Positions 8,207 through 21,282 of a stretch of DNA of 38,769 nt are shown here, one piece after another. Under the pieces are notes generated by a model. It searched no databases, was not told the origin of the DNA, and worked only from the letters and a program-made list of their open reading frames with translations. Source of the DNA: Saccoglossus kowalevskii (lineage: Eukaryota; Hemichordata; Enteropneusta; Harrimaniidae); contig NW_003140820.1 of the NCBI RefSeq assembly GCF_000003605.2, positions 376,860 through 415,628 on the forward strand. The letters run 5' to 3'. A program made the translations under genes and the position numbers. Position 1 is the stretch's first letter. Each line of letters opens with the position of its first letter.

Positions 8207-11200
8207 CTCAGTTTGCTCGATAGTACACTTATTTTGCCCTACCCGGTATCTTGTGAGAACATCTTGAATACACGGTTCTTTTTAGTAACCGTGCTGAATC
8301 AAGGAGAATCGCGAAAAATTGCGCCCTCTAGTGACCATAACAAAATGAACTTTTTAAAATTCTTTCTCCCCGACTTGTTGTATAATGCTATCACTCCGAA
8401 ATTGGGGAAATTTACGATTACTCGTATTATCACGACTGCCAGACAATCTGGCGTTCTGCCCACTAAATTGTGTACCCAACAGTTGACCCATGCAATTAAA
8501 ATAACCCCATCGCACGTGACATCAATAATAGAATGAAGATATTTCACGACATTTGGTTGTCTTGAGTTATGAGCAACCGATTTGTTGTTTTAGGACTTCG
8601 CCGCAACTGTTGTTGGAGATAAGGTTGGCTTACCTTCTTGCCTGGTACTCTTTTTGGGTGAAAATTATAACTCGAGTGCAGGTTTATGTGACAAGTGGCA
8701 AATACAATTAAATACCAACACATCCACACCCCCATCTCGTATTTAACAAAACCACTCTTCCAGAACCACGGCTAAACAATGGGAGTAGCATAGAAAACAC
8801 TCGAGTACAGGGTCAGTGCGATTCAGTCATTTAATTGAAGGAGAAAACTAAAGGACACATTTTATTTCATAGTATTTGTTTCTGTTCTATGTTCACTTAC
8901 AGAGGAGATTCGTCCTGTTTACGATGCCTATTGCGCATATAAAGGCGTACGTGTGTTACCACATACCACGCAATTGCCTAATTCGACCACCATGCACCGT
9001 AACAGCTTTACCCTGATGCACGACGTACTTGTTTACCTCCACGTTTGCTGGTTGTAAATATACTTTACAAAGAGTCGATTTTAAAGACACTATTATCTTC
9101 TAAACAATTTCCAGTCGAGGTGAAATCACCCTGGCTTCCTCAAAGGTCACGAGTGGGCTGGCCCGTAGTCCTCGCCCTGTCGTTATCTTCTACGATTTAT
9201 AACCAACCCCACAGCTATCACTCACTTTAAGGACGCTTTGCTTCATTCCGAATGTATCCATGTGTAACCGGAGTAGTGAAAGCACTGACATTAAACTTAC
9301 AAATATGTTGCAAACTATTCATACATCGGACCATTTGTTGTGATAAATCGCACAAAGATGTCACTGTCAATTGTGGATGAACCTTTGCGGCAAAATGTAC
9401 TCCATTAGTACCTCAATGAGTTCACGAGGCGCTCTGTTTTTTTCCACAATGTCAAACCTCGCCCATGTAACGACCGATTAATTCTAGACACTGTTTTCGA
9501 AGCGTGAATCAAACAGGCTTGGTATTCAAAGATAGTACATAGAAGCTACGATAAAACATCAGTTTATGAAACATACACAGTATAACGACTGTGTCAATTT
9601 CATAAACAAACAACACTAAAAAAAGATGTGACAGTATATTAAAATAAAACAGAACAGTAATATACTGCGAATGTTTAGGATAGATAGGTCACCCTAACAC
9701 TGATTTTGAAGCGACAGTAGTACTTTTCGACTTTTTTCCTGATTGTTTGAGATTTGTTTTTAGTCCCATCAGTTAAACACGTTTCCAAACTTGTTGAAAA
9801 CTATGAGAACGTGCGATTCTATGGTAAGTTCTGTTTACACACTACAGCTCTGTATCACCACAATACGTTGTGCAGTGATAGTCGTAGTGATTAATTAATG
9901 AACATATTGGGTAGTAATCGCTGAGTAATAACATTCTGTATATATGTATACCTGATAAAGGAAGGGAGAAGTGAAAAGTTGCAGAGTTCTGCCAGGACCT
10001 TTGCATGATGTGGCACACGATACAGCATAATGCGCTCCGAATATTAAGAACTATTGTTTTTATCAAGAACATCTTCGCCAGCCAAGGTTCATCTATTCGG
10101 CCGTCGCTCCACGTTCATAGAGGCGGCCATGGAAGACCGGCTTTAACGAAACCGTTCGAATCGGGCGAAATATCCTGAGTTAATGTGAAAATAATTATTT
10201 AGATTTCAGCGTTAAACAACGGGTGGAATTAAGTTAAACACAACCTGTGGGTCATTTAAACACGTGGGTTTTTACGTTTTTGTATGTACTCTTAAATAAT
10301 CAGTGTATATTTCGAGCTCCCGTGTTCCTGTCTTCAAATGACGTGTAAATCTAGTATTATTTATCTCGTTATATCGTTTATTTGATACTTTACTCAACAA
10401 AATACACACAATTGATTCACCTGTTATCAGAAACACAATGCACTATGTAATTGACTATTTATCTCAATATTACGAGATTCACTGACAGGAAGAGACTACA
10501 ACAAACATTTACACAAACCCGTCATGCGCACATGGCGGGGCAAGTACGGTGGGTCATCCAAACGAAATGCATTTTTCTCGCGTGAATTATAATTGCTACA
10601 ACGCGGAATTTAAACATGATTTCGGGAGGATTAACAGTGTCACTCACTTGACCGCATACAATTCTTCCTGAAACCGGGGTACACAGTCGTTAAATGCGAT
10701 GCTGCAGAAAAGAAACGTAAAAGTATTCCATAAAATAAACGGGTTGTGGGGGTTTTAATGTCACGTGGTATCTTTTGTCCGAGAACGTCCTGATTATCCA
10801 CCATTTTGTCGTCCTCGTTCGTAGTTGATTTTTATAAAACAAATAAAAGAAATCCTGCATTCATTTGATGTAATGTCAATTGCACAGTGTCTTTAATAAC
10901 ACCAAGTGTTTGCAGGTAAATGTTTAACTTATAGTGCCGCGAACTCCTGAAAATGTCAAGTGGCCGTGTACAGCTGCGATGTGTCATACACAAACTTGTG
11001 ATCATGCACTTGAAACCCGAAAATCATCTATTGTCATTGGGTGATTTTCAAATATTCGTAAACTAACTTCATGTTGTCTTTGACCAACATATATGCCGTT
11101 TATCGTCCAGCATTCAAACGCCAGAAAAGTTATTAATTTGATTTAACATTTGATGCAGTTTAACTATAATTTTGTTGTCGCTATATTATAACTGTCTAAC

Positions 11201-14200
11201 TAGTGTATATGTTTCTCTACCTATACTTTCGTTTATTTAAATAATAAAATAAAATTAATAATCAATCCACGTACAGAATACGTACAGTTTTAACATTTTT
11301 GCGTCGTACCAAAGAAAACCAGCACTTATAGACAGTCTGGCGTGTTCGTATTTATATAGTTTAAGCTCGTTTAAGATTATGTAGAGCTTACGCCCGTTTA
11401 AGATGTTCTCGGTTCGAGTAACCGTCAAAATCACACGGAAGACTCCTTGCGCATCACCATATACACAGTAGCATATTGTATCTATATTTAGCTAACCATA
11501 TCTGTCGAATCTCGCAACAGGCCATTAATTCTATGTGACAGTCTTGAATGTCATGCATTAATGTATATCATCGTATACGTACACGCCATATAGTATAAAT
11601 GGGTGTATTGAGATCTGCGAATACTAAGTAATAATTTGTACAGTCGCTGTGTTATGTGTGTCTTGTTTGTAGTTTATGGTGGGACGACTTGGGAAACACC
11701 TGTTAAATCGTAGATTGCATATTAGGCATAATGCAAGTAGATGTTCTGGGGTAGGTCACTGTGCATTGGAATATTTTCATAAATCTGAAGATGCCGGTCT
11801 GCACGAATTGATGAAATCCTTAGAAATACATTATTTACACAATTCTTATAAATAGACTACATTTAATGCCATCTTTATCTTAACGGTTATTTTTAGCCTA
11901 ATGCGAAGGAACAGTTCGATGCGTAATGTCGGCGGGTTGGTTTGTGATAAGAACGAATTGTATGCTCCTGCCCTATACCCCCACCCCACCAAAGTTAAGT
12001 GATGATATTTCGCACGTTATGTGTTAGCCATTATGAACTTCGGGGAGGAAAAACTACTGTGCAAATCATTTATTTCCTTCACCTAGTTTTGGGCTACATC
12101 TTTATAAATATATATATGTCGATTTTTATTTCTGAGCCGATTGTTTTTGTAAAATTCCACCATCCAGTCTTTATAATGACCATTCCCTCATTGAAATTCA
12201 GTCGCCTGACAAGATATGTGAAATCAGTAAAAAACATACAAACACGTAACGCGGAAACTGATATACACGAGGCCCGAGCCATGGATATGTTTTTATATTA
12301 TTATCTAGTTTTGACTGCTTCGAATTGTCCCTCCATCTAGTTTGGACACGTCTTTTCGTGTTGGTCTCGGCTATAGACAAAAGCAGGGGACAACAATAGA
12401 CACTGATGGGCTTCTATCGTAACAATGTAATGTTTTTCCAGTTTAACAACATAAAGAAAAACAATTACAATACGTTCTTGACATGGTTCTGAATACTGAA
12501 CAGCTAGTGGAGGTCGCTCGTCGAAAACAATAGCCGTGTATCATATCGAAGCTAGTCAGCCAACATGGCCATGTTGATTACTAGTATATAAGAGTGGTCG
12601 CCAAACAACAATCTGTTTATCAAAGTTCTAATTTGAATAATTACTGAATATTCCGCCATAATCCTTATATTATGACTAGGTTATTTCGATTAGAAGTTCA
12701 TTTTGATTGGTTGTTGATTATGGGACATAGCTGGTCGTGTGAAATTGATTTGTGACGCTTTAGTTTATTTTCTGGTGATTCTATTGGTGGATATTGCGTT
12801 GGTTTGAGGCGTCTTCAGAAATCATCCGTAACGAGAGACCTATATACGTGTCCGTTGTCGGTATGGCGCCGACCTTCAAACTGACGCCGTGACGTGGGTC
12901 CATCTTTAGGCTACTGCATAGGATCCATCCAATTTTAGTTATGCTTAGCCCTTCCCCACAAACAATTGTTTTTTACTCGGGGAATGTACAAGTTACTGGC
13001 ATTCTTTTCGTCGGAATGTGCCATTGACAAGGGAAAAGATACAGTTACGGCACAGTTGCCGTTGTCACTCGGAAGGATTGAAAGCGATTTTAGTAATTAC
13101 GTCGAGTTATTTCCATCTGTTTTATGTTGTTGACTGAATAAAAAGACTCATGTTCGTAACTTGAATGTGGTCGGCACAATCTGTGTCAATTTCAGATTGT
13201 GTGAATAGGCTTATTTTGCCACTATAAAGCGATCCCCGACAAGAAAAACTAGTTATTAATATCTAGGCACGTGAGTTTCCGTCACAATGATCCTTAAGTT
13301 GGACCAACTGTTTCGGATTGCCAGGGGTGTGGACAGCAGGTCAATAATTGATTGTACGAAAAGATGGGTTACCTGAGATTACAATGTTATTAATTGCCAG
13401 TATAAATCATAATATAAATCATAAATATAATTCTTGCCGGGAGACACTCTTTTCGTGATATTATAAAAGTAGTTTGAAAAGAAGATCTTCATTTTCAGAA
13501 TTGTTAATATAAATTGTATTTTTTTTTCAGAACCTCTGATTTACGTGTTTACATCATAATCTATAAAAAAAAGATGAAAGATTATTAAATCGATGTTTTT
13601 GAATTCAGCCATACTTTCGACGATCGAGTGTATGCTCGCTCATGGAGAACGTGTATTGTCAAGTTGAAACTCTGACTTGAACCACGCCCCCAACATAAAT
13701 CTGTAGTGGAAGAAATTGCCTTCTGTCAGTGGACAACAATAACTACTTTTCGTTTCAAGACGTCTTGGTGATTTACAACCAAGACCCCTGTTGCAATTTA
13801 GTATGCTAAGGTCGCGGTTCGGCGTTTTACGTGCGCGTTTATTTATTTGTTCTTCTTCTCGGTGTTTCATATGGCATCGGACCGTAAAAAAACAACCACG
13901 ACGACAAAAACTTGAACAGTCGAAATATATTCCAAAAAAGATTTTCAGATGGAAGGCTGTTTGTTGGTGTGTTGACATTTAGTGAAATTAAACATGCTTA
14001 GAACAGTGTGCTTGTTTCCAGTTATTGGCGGTTTCAGGCAAATCGCCCCGGATTTATGCAAATTTTGCCACGCCCGTGTGGAATCAACACCAGTGCCCGA
14101 TTGACCGGGCATACCACTGTGGGTGGAAATTGAGACCAAACGTACTGTTATCGTCATTTTTATGTAATTAAAAAAGGATTCGAGATGCACGTTGAAGGCA

Positions 14201-14918
14201 TTAATTCAACCCTCCTTGTCTTTCCACCTTTCATCCTCAACTTCCAGTTCGTGCAGAAGAATTATTATCGACGGTAGCGCGAAAAATGTAATTATAATGC
14301 TACTATTATGATTTCGAGATAGTATGAATCATTACAATTTCCCCTGACCCTTCAAAACAGTGTCATCAATTTTATCCATACTTTTTTTAACAATCTAGCG
14401 GAAATTATATTATGTGATTTAATTTCCCGTCCAAGTACCTTTTTATTCACACAAGTCAGAACGAACGTACGCAAACGATAAGAAATAAACTGATTTTTAA
14501 ATGTACGTCTATGTGAAGAACTGTTTTTTCTCGTGTTCTCGCATAGATAATTTATTTGACAGTTTGATACATTTGATCTTCCAGTGTCCCTTTAATCTAT
14601 TATGCCATTGTCAAATCGAAATACCAAACCCTCTTGCCATTGAGGTCTTGGCTTGAGTGAAGGAATCTGACTTGGGAGCGTCCATTTTAGTTACAGGTTT
14701 CAAGAAATACAAGCGCGGCGGGGACGCAGAACTTAGTTCAATATCACAGTACCGCCTTAAGTTACAATAACCATAAAATTGTCAGAAGCGGCAATTAAAG
14801 TTAGTGTTTAATATAAACAGTGAGCGGAACGTTTTTTATGTGACGTATTTGGAGGGTTTAAACTCAAGACACTCGACCTTTGACGAATGGACTCCCCTAA
14901 TTTTTGAAATTCCTTCGT
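8207..14918. other. Intergenic stretch between the receptor and the Quaking-like gene
   Basis: About 6.7 kb without a gene I can support. Open frames such as 8213-8536 (+), 11999-12340 (+) and 13640-13978 (-) have no motif I recognise, overlap frames of similar length on the other strand, and show no splice or promoter context. I found no tRNA: GGTTCGAG near 11411 and GTTCGAATC near 10155 do not fit a T-arm with a proper stem. Untranslated first exons of the Quaking-like gene could lie near the right end. Confidence 0.5.
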
Positions 14919-14929
14919 TGCGCATGCGT
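14919..14929. promoter_or_regulatory. NRF-1-type palindromic motif upstream of the Quaking-like gene
   Basis: TGCGCATGCGT is a near-perfect match to the NRF-1/alpha-Pal consensus and lies about 185 bases upstream of the start codon, within a locally CpG-richer stretch. Such motifs are common in CpG-rich animal promoters. About 55 bases downstream is a TCAGTGAG initiator-like word at 14981. A promoter here is an inference. Confidence 0.35.
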
Positions 14930-15014
14930 TCTTATCGCACGTGTTAATAAACAAATTTCACTGTCTTCGAAGAGTAGTGTTCAGTGAGCAGCGTCGTCAG
15001 TGATCGGTAGTCAG

Positions 15015-15072
15015 TAACTAACTTACTCGGGCTGTATGCTCGCTTAGTTAACACACATTTTTTTTTACTCAG
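15015..15072 (+). promoter_or_regulatory. Candidate 3' splice site before the Quaking-like start codon, with ACTAAC word
   Basis: TAACTAAC at 15015-15022 and GTTAAC near 15048 are branch-point-like. They are followed by a T-rich tract (about 15057-15066) and ACTCAG ending at 15072. This is a convincing acceptor, so the coding exon could begin at 15073 after an intron in the 5' UTR. If instead the stretch is transcribed and not spliced out, ACTAAC is the core site bound by Quaking/How/GLD-1 STAR proteins, and a TAAC half-site lies 26 bases downstream. Confidence 0.4.
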
Positions 15073-15104
15073 GGGTGTTTTACTTCAAGCCTTAATCAGA
15101 CACA

Positions 15105-15243
15105 ATGACAACAACAATAATAATGCCGGAGAAGGAGAAGATTGAAAGTACGCCGGAGTATTTGGCCCAACTTTTGAAAGACAAGAAGACCATTGCAACG
15201 ATGCCAAGTCTATTCCAGCACGCTGAGCGGTTACTCGATGATG
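15105..15243 (+). CDS. Quaking/How-family STAR RNA-binding protein, first coding exon (partial gene)
   Basis: Encodes 46 residues plus one base. After a short acidic and basic lead the sequence TPEYLAQLLKDKKTIA and HAERLLDD matches the start of the QUA1 dimerisation domain of Quaking (QKI), Drosophila How and worm GLD-1. These proteins have TPDYLMQL / ADYLAQLLKD / VEYLADLVKEKK, then ERLLDE/D. QUA1 mediates dimerisation; the KH and QUA2 RNA-binding parts would be in later exons. Family members bind ACUAAC-type RNA and control splicing, stability and translation. The exon ends with a single G before GTACGT, a phase-1 junction splitting the codon after LLDD, which agrees with my recollection of the human QKI exon 1 boundary. 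Frame beyond 15243 is intron read-through. The upstream ATG context is CACAATGA. How or QKI orthology cannot be separated from one exon, so no symbol is given. Confidence 0.88.
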
Positions 15244-15249
15244 GTACGT
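15244..15249 (+). other. 5' splice donor of the Quaking-like exon
   Basis: G|GTACGT directly after the conserved LLDD codons. It matches the donor consensus GTRNGT and keeps the phase-1 boundary expected for the family. Confidence 0.8.
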
Positions 15250-15819
15250 ACCGAGAGGCCCATAGGCCGATTTGTATGTCTGGTGTTCTTGTGAATTCTT
15301 AGCTAGGACCTTGAACAGTCTTCTGGCACGTTTATTGTGTCATAAACGAAGCCTACATTAAGGGTGGTCGGTCTAGTATAAATCAGGTCCCGGTGTATAC
15401 ACTCGAGTTCCGGGACATGTTAGCAGCGACGTTTGTTAGGTCTGTACAATGGATGAAAGTTTACGAATTGAAGTGTTGCGATTGATCGAAAACGTGGCCC
15501 CTAACCATTGTAAACATACTTATTTCACGATCGTTGAAGCGGTACCCGTCGGATTGTAGTCGTAAATACCCACTTTACTTCCGTTTAGTGCTATTTCCTA
15601 CAAGACTCGTCGCAAGTAGCGACATTCCTATACTTGTATCTGATGTTCGCTGGCAAAGGCCAACAGTCGGCACACTCTCACGCATTTAGTTTAGAAAGGT
15701 CATCTGTAAAACGACGTTCAAAACTACTTTGACGTGACTGCTAGCCCGCGGCTTGGATGGAATTACACATAGTTTTAAGATTAATATGAATGAGATGATC
15801 AAAAAAGGGTTACTGTGTT

Positions 15820-15866
15820 AAATTTCAAGAATTTTTTCAAGGCAGTATTTTGCTTTCTTGAAATTT
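15820..15866. repeat. Perfect 12-bp inverted repeat (hairpin)
   Basis: AAATTTCAAGAA at 15820-15831 is followed after 23 bases by its exact reverse complement at 15855-15866. Function unknown. It could be the core of an old MITE or a structured intronic RNA. Confidence 0.6.
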
Positions 15867-17832
15867 GACGTAGGTCGTCTTTGAAGTACACTAAAACTCT
15901 GAAAACTAGCGTAACTGACGTTTTTCAATCATGTCAGTCGTTGTGGTGAAATTTATTTTGGATCTGATAGCAATTCATTCAAAATTACGTTAATTACTGT
16001 CTATGACGGTTATCGATCTTCCAGACAACGAAAATTTGATGTTTGACAAGCGAGCTGACCTAAACAGCCTTTCTACTTCCTGTGGTGTGTTATTTAGACA
16101 GCGCCCTACAACAGGCCTCTCTCTGGCTCTGGCAGCTCGATCGTTTCCCCCTAAACCAGCCCCATTCTCTGTTCAATTTTGATATTGAGACGGTGGTCGT
16201 TTGGTTGACGATGTCAGTAGGGTGCAACCAATCGTGCTGGCTGTCTGTCTCAGTCATCGCCTGTTTTTTTATAGGGGTCCTGTGACCTCGATCAGTCCCG
16301 AACAGCGAGTTCCTGTCATTTTAACAGTATACACATCAGTTGGATTGGATGTGTATCTAATGTATGCTGACAAGTTTATAATTTGAGATGCTAATATTTG
16401 CAGATCGAAACTGATCACAAGAAATGTGTTTGTATAAATTGCTGGTATGTTTTAATGCATTTTAAGATTAGTGCTATTTTGATAATGCAAATTAATGGTA
16501 AAGAAAATATAAAAATAGCAATTTATTTTTTTAAGACGTTGGTTTGTGTGGGATCTCATTACGACAGCATTATATTTTAAATTGCAAACTACAATCCGAT
16601 AAGCCACCTTGTCAGCTGAACAGTTTCAAAGATAGCAATAAAAAAACGCTAAGAACTTAATCCTAAAATTTATTAAAACTGAAGAGATTTACGATGACTG
16701 TCGGCATATAGAGGCAATTGTGAATTGCAGGTTGGTTATTATCTTGTTAAAGAATACCTTTCTCTAATGTTCTCCCCATAAACTCTGCCACAGTACGGTT
16801 TGATTGTCTAAATTCAATGGTCTAGCATTCACACTGGTCAGCCATGCATGCTTGCTTGTTGACTGTTTTTGTTTTCTTGCTACCTGTTTTGCATGCCTGG
16901 TTACTGTGAATACATTTGGCCCTGGGGCAGTGTCATCTTATTTAGCAACTTGCTGACTGGGTTTCCACGGTAATTTGTGTCCTAAAATTCTTGGATTAAT
17001 GATGTGTTACCAATTTCCCAGGGTCGAGGAATAAATTAAGAAAAAAAAAACTTGTCCATTGTAAAACAAACTGATAACTGCCCCTTTCTTTAATTATTAG
17101 TTAGTGGTTTTGATGTTGTGTATGGTGTCGTTGACGCTGCTATTGTGTCCAACTGGAAGGTTTATCAATATACTCATAGCTTATAAGCTTGTAACATTTC
17201 CCACTGACAGTCATGTACTGTATATTCGCCACCCAACCCTTTTGGCCGGCTTGTAAAGATGTACATAGTGGGTGTTAGGGAATTTTTGAAGATGATTACT
17301 TTGTTAGGTGTTTGTTACATTGAACTGACAGTTGTTTAGTTTGGACTGTCAAAATCAGCTGTTCTGGAGGCGCAATTCAAGTTGTTTGTCAGGAAGCAAC
17401 AAAGCAGATTCATACCATTACCAATGAAAAGGTCAGTGCTGTTCCTGACTGCACTGTAATTTTCGCCTGGGGAGCGAGTGGCTAATGCTTCTAGTTCATT
17501 TGAATTTGTTGGTATGCCACTTTTGTTCCATTTGCCCAGCACACATGTAGAAATACATGTAGGGTGTTGATATCATGAATCTTAAAAACAAGTCTTTGCC
17601 AATATTTACATTGGGTATCCAGCATGTCATCTTTGCATTTGAGTCAAACATGGTTTTCTTTTTCTATTTTACCAAGGACAAATGATTTTTCAAAAAATAT
17701 ATGAAAAATATATATATAAAAAAAACAAAAAAATTCTTGCCCTGCTACTCAATTTGCTTGCTAAAATCTACACAAAGTTAAGGTACCGTATTTGTCCCAT
17801 TAGACTCGCATCTCCAATACTAGCATGCATAA

Positions 17833-18024
17833 TGTAAAATTTTTCATTTTCGCTTGGAGTTTACTTTTAATGAAAGTGATTCCAAAAAAAATAAAATCCA
17901 GCAAATGTACTTTATTCCCATATTTTACAATCGACTCGTAAAAAAACAGTGAAAATAAATTCTGTACACAAAACAGCCAAAAAGTCTTTTCAGCAAAAAT
18001 TACTTCCAGCTAGAATATTTTAAT
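17833..18024 (+). mobile_element. Palindromic MITE, family 1, decayed copy
   Basis: Shares the internal order of the better copies: TTTTCGCTTGGA, AAATAAAATCCAGC, a TATTTTACA block, CAGTGAAAATAAATTC and CTTTTCAGC. The outer ends have drifted and the terminal TACTGTAG is lost, so boundaries are approximate. It is the most diverged member in the window. Confidence 0.6.
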
Positions 18025-18108
18025 AAGTATTTTAAAATACACCAAGGATGGCCATTTATTATGCGCTTAATCATTAAAATATGAATTATTTTCACCATAG
18101 ATATAAAT

Positions 18109-18180
18109 GCACCGTATTTGCTCTATTAGTAGCACATAAATTCAGGTAAATAACAAAAGTACGGTAGCAGCTAAACTTTA
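18109..18180 (+). repeat. Short dispersed repeat, ACCGTATTTGCTCTATTAGT family
   Basis: The run ACCGTATTTGCTCTATTAGT followed by AGCACAT recurs at 30125 with one difference and is followed in both by a similar AT-rich stretch with AACAAA. Weaker matches start at 17783 (ACCGTATTTGTCCCATTAG) and near 33378 (ACTGTATTTGTTCCTTTAG). Boundaries are uncertain. Confidence 0.55.
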
Positions 18181-21095
18181 CTTCAGCCATAGATGCTTTA
18201 GCTTGCTGGTAGACAGAAACAAATGAACATTGCTGGAGGAGGGAGGTCAGAACCTTTTTGGAAAAGCTAAAACTGAACAGTTAAAGGCTGTTCCTTTTGA
18301 TGCTTCTGAGGTCAAGATTTTCAGGTCACCGGGATGCATTCGCTGGTTAGACATCACAAGATGGCCGATTCTGAAACTTTTCAAACAAAGATCCAGATAG
18401 ACGTGTTTTTATGACTTTTGCAATTTCAATAATTTTATAAAAACCCTTAATAACCCTAAATAATTTGTGTCACGATGTAAATTGCTCCAACTATCGAATA
18501 TTCTTGTAATTTACTTGATGAGTCATGGATTTATTTTCCAGCACGCAATGTCATTTGGATCATCGGCAGCATTGCGCTGTTTGCTCTGCTCAATCTTACT
18601 ATTATACAAAATGTCTGTATTGTAATTCAATTATTCATAATTTTTACGTTTGAGTTCTACTAAGGCACTTACGGCCCCATACAAAGACCCAGACAATAAA
18701 ATTAATTGTGCGCTGATTTCGTTTGCTAACTACAGACAGCATGCTGGTCTATTGAACATTCAGTGCATCACGAATTATATACGATGAGTACGGACCTGAA
18801 GTTAGTAGTGTTATAAATTGTGTACAACCAATAATTGCTATCGATGTTTGTGCAATATTTCTTGTCCATCCACTCTTGAGCCTCCATCAGTGTATTATAT
18901 TTGCTATGACTATCAGCGAAATCTATATGCTTATCATGAAAAGTTATTCACTTATTTGGAAATGAGCATGTGCTCAAAATCAAAACCTTTTTTTACTAAT
19001 TGTTAGTTTTTTTCCTGAAAAAAAGTATTTCACTGCATCTCCTCATTTATTTGTATATGACTTTACCCACAATGCATTATTGTTGCTTTTTATGGCATAC
19101 ATGCTGAAAGTGAAATATTCTGATACCTAGAAGTTTAAACCTTTTTATTTTTATATACCAATGAATTCAGTCAACGTAAAAAGATTGATTGAGAAAAGGT
19201 ATCACTCAGTTTTGAGTCTCGTTTTTCAACATTGTGTACTGTTCATTGCAACATCACGCTCGTTTTGCTATGCTTTATACTTTCGTGCGCCGACTGATAT
19301 TTAAATTGTAGATCCTTGATGTGATAATATTTTAAGTTAGAAATCCTCTTTAGCATTGCCATAGAAACTTGTGTGAAGGCAGGTATGACAAATGATTGAA
19401 ATGAAAATTTTAGAGAAAGTAGGTCGTGTAAGTAAATGTCCTGTATCATAAATTATTGAGATTCTCGCTGGCCAGAAGTCCATGATCGGATGGGTAGCAG
19501 GTGATAGCAAATTACCACTCTACCATAATGATTATTTAATAGATATTAAAATTTTACCATCTAAAAATCTAATTGCTTATACCTGGTAATATAATATATA
19601 TATATAGCAAGATGAATTTTTATTAAATTAACATGTTCCCAGTGACTTGGTCTCAGTACACTTGTGTTTTTTTGTCCATTTCACACATTATTATGTAGGA
19701 AATTATTATTAATTAATTAGGTAGTGCCTGAGATTAAATATATTTGTCGGTAATTAGTCGAATGTAATAAACGTACCTTGTCATATATTTCACTAATTAA
19801 CGAGGGACTAAATCTAATGAATTGTTATGCATTTGAAATTAAAAAAAAAAATGTCAGTGAGAAGGTTTATTGATTGAGTTTGTTTTAATAATTATGTATC
19901 TTATAGAGTGAGTGATTACTCCCACTGGAGTTATAAATTTACATTGGACATTTATAAATTTCATAGTTTGCGTTCATTTTTACTACAGTATTTTTTTTTT
20001 TTCAAAGACAAAATAAATTGCAATTATTTCAAGTTTTAAAATCTTTCGCAATTATCGTTTTTGAAGATTACTGTGAAATAGTGTTTTTTTTTTCAATACA
20101 TTCTGCACTAGTTACATTAGCTCTGCTTTAAAGAGTCGGTGTAATTTACTCTTTTGCTGAATTAGTGAAAATACAAGGAAGCAATCAGCTAGTACATCAT
20201 GCTTGCTAAAAATACGCATTTCAAGTTACTTTATGCATTCAAGCATATCGTCATGCACTTTAGCGAATACAACTTTGTTTTAATTACAGTATTCCCGTAG
20301 AGCTTGCTTGAAAAAAAAACAAAAAACAGCGATGTCTGGTCAAAATGAGTTATTTTCATGCAATAAATGCAATTTTTGGTTTATGTGCACTTTATTGGAG
20401 TTGTACTTATGTAACGAACTGGTGATAATCTTTACTTTTATTGTAATCTCCTCTGTTCCACTAGCTTGCCTGTCAATCCTAAATCCCTGGTAATGGTTAT
20501 AGTTTCCTATTAAATTATGCACATGGGCATGTTAATAAAATGGATCCTAATGACATTAGCCACAGTTATTATTGAGTAACTTGCAATGCATACCTTACGG
20601 AGACGTACTGTATTTTGATGGATCACAAAAAAAAACGACTGTTATATACTGACTATAGCTAGAGGAGACTATGAAACGCTTTTATAATTTACCACTTTCT
20701 TGTACATGCTTTGAAAGACGTGCATACGGATTTGTGTTCAGCAAGGGCAGGCAGCTCGAGGAGGTAGATTTACAATAGATCTTCAGGTGCTTTTTCAGGA
20801 TTGTAGCTGGCAAATGGAATCAAGGAATTAGTATTCACCTCGCTTTCACTTCTAGGGCTTAGCTGAAAGTGTAGCTTGTAATGGATTAGTCTTCGTACGG
20901 GGTACGACTACAAGGGTTCGAGTTCATATTTGAAGAGATGTTAGAATGGAGGATCTCTTCAGGACTGTTTGAGTTTAGTTTATAGTAGGTGGTTTCTCCG
21001 AATTATAAATTCAGCAGAGTTGTGGCTCATTTGCGTAAAATTTATTAATTATATCCATTATGGTGATTCACCTCTTCTGTTTATCAATATTAGAG

Positions 21096-21282
21096 TACTG
21101 TAGAATACTTTATTTTTGCTTGGAATTTATTTTCGCTGAAGGGATGATTCCGTGAAAATAAAATCCAGCGAATATACTTTTTTTCCTATATTTCACATTA
21201 AACTTGTCAAAAATCAGTGAAAATAAATTCCAAGCAAAACGTCCAAAAATCCTTTTCAGCGAAAATAAAGTATTCCACAGTA
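21096..21282 (+). mobile_element. Palindromic MITE, family 1
   Basis: Begins TACTGTAGAATACTTTAT and ends TAAAGTATTCCACAGTA, terminal inverted repeats of about 25 bp (one mismatch in the first 16). The interior also folds back: TTTATTTTCGCTGAA against TTCAGCGAAAATAAA. It has no coding capacity. A TA at each end would suit a Tc1/mariner-type target duplication. The open frame 21204-21431 partly crosses it and is not a gene. Confidence 0.8.

Noticed and set aside
8213-8547. Overlapping open frames of 107 and 82 codons on both strands.
   Set aside because: No domain, start context or splice signal; opposite-strand frames of similar length suggest chance in a stop-poor stretch.
11395-11430. GGTTCGAG, a tRNA B-box-like word.
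   Set aside because: The flanking bases do not form a T-arm stem, and no matching A box or acceptor stem is present.
15244-15304. Continuation of the Quaking-like reading frame to a TAG at 15301.
   Set aside because: Similarity to the family stops exactly at the GTACGT donor; the rest is intron read-through.
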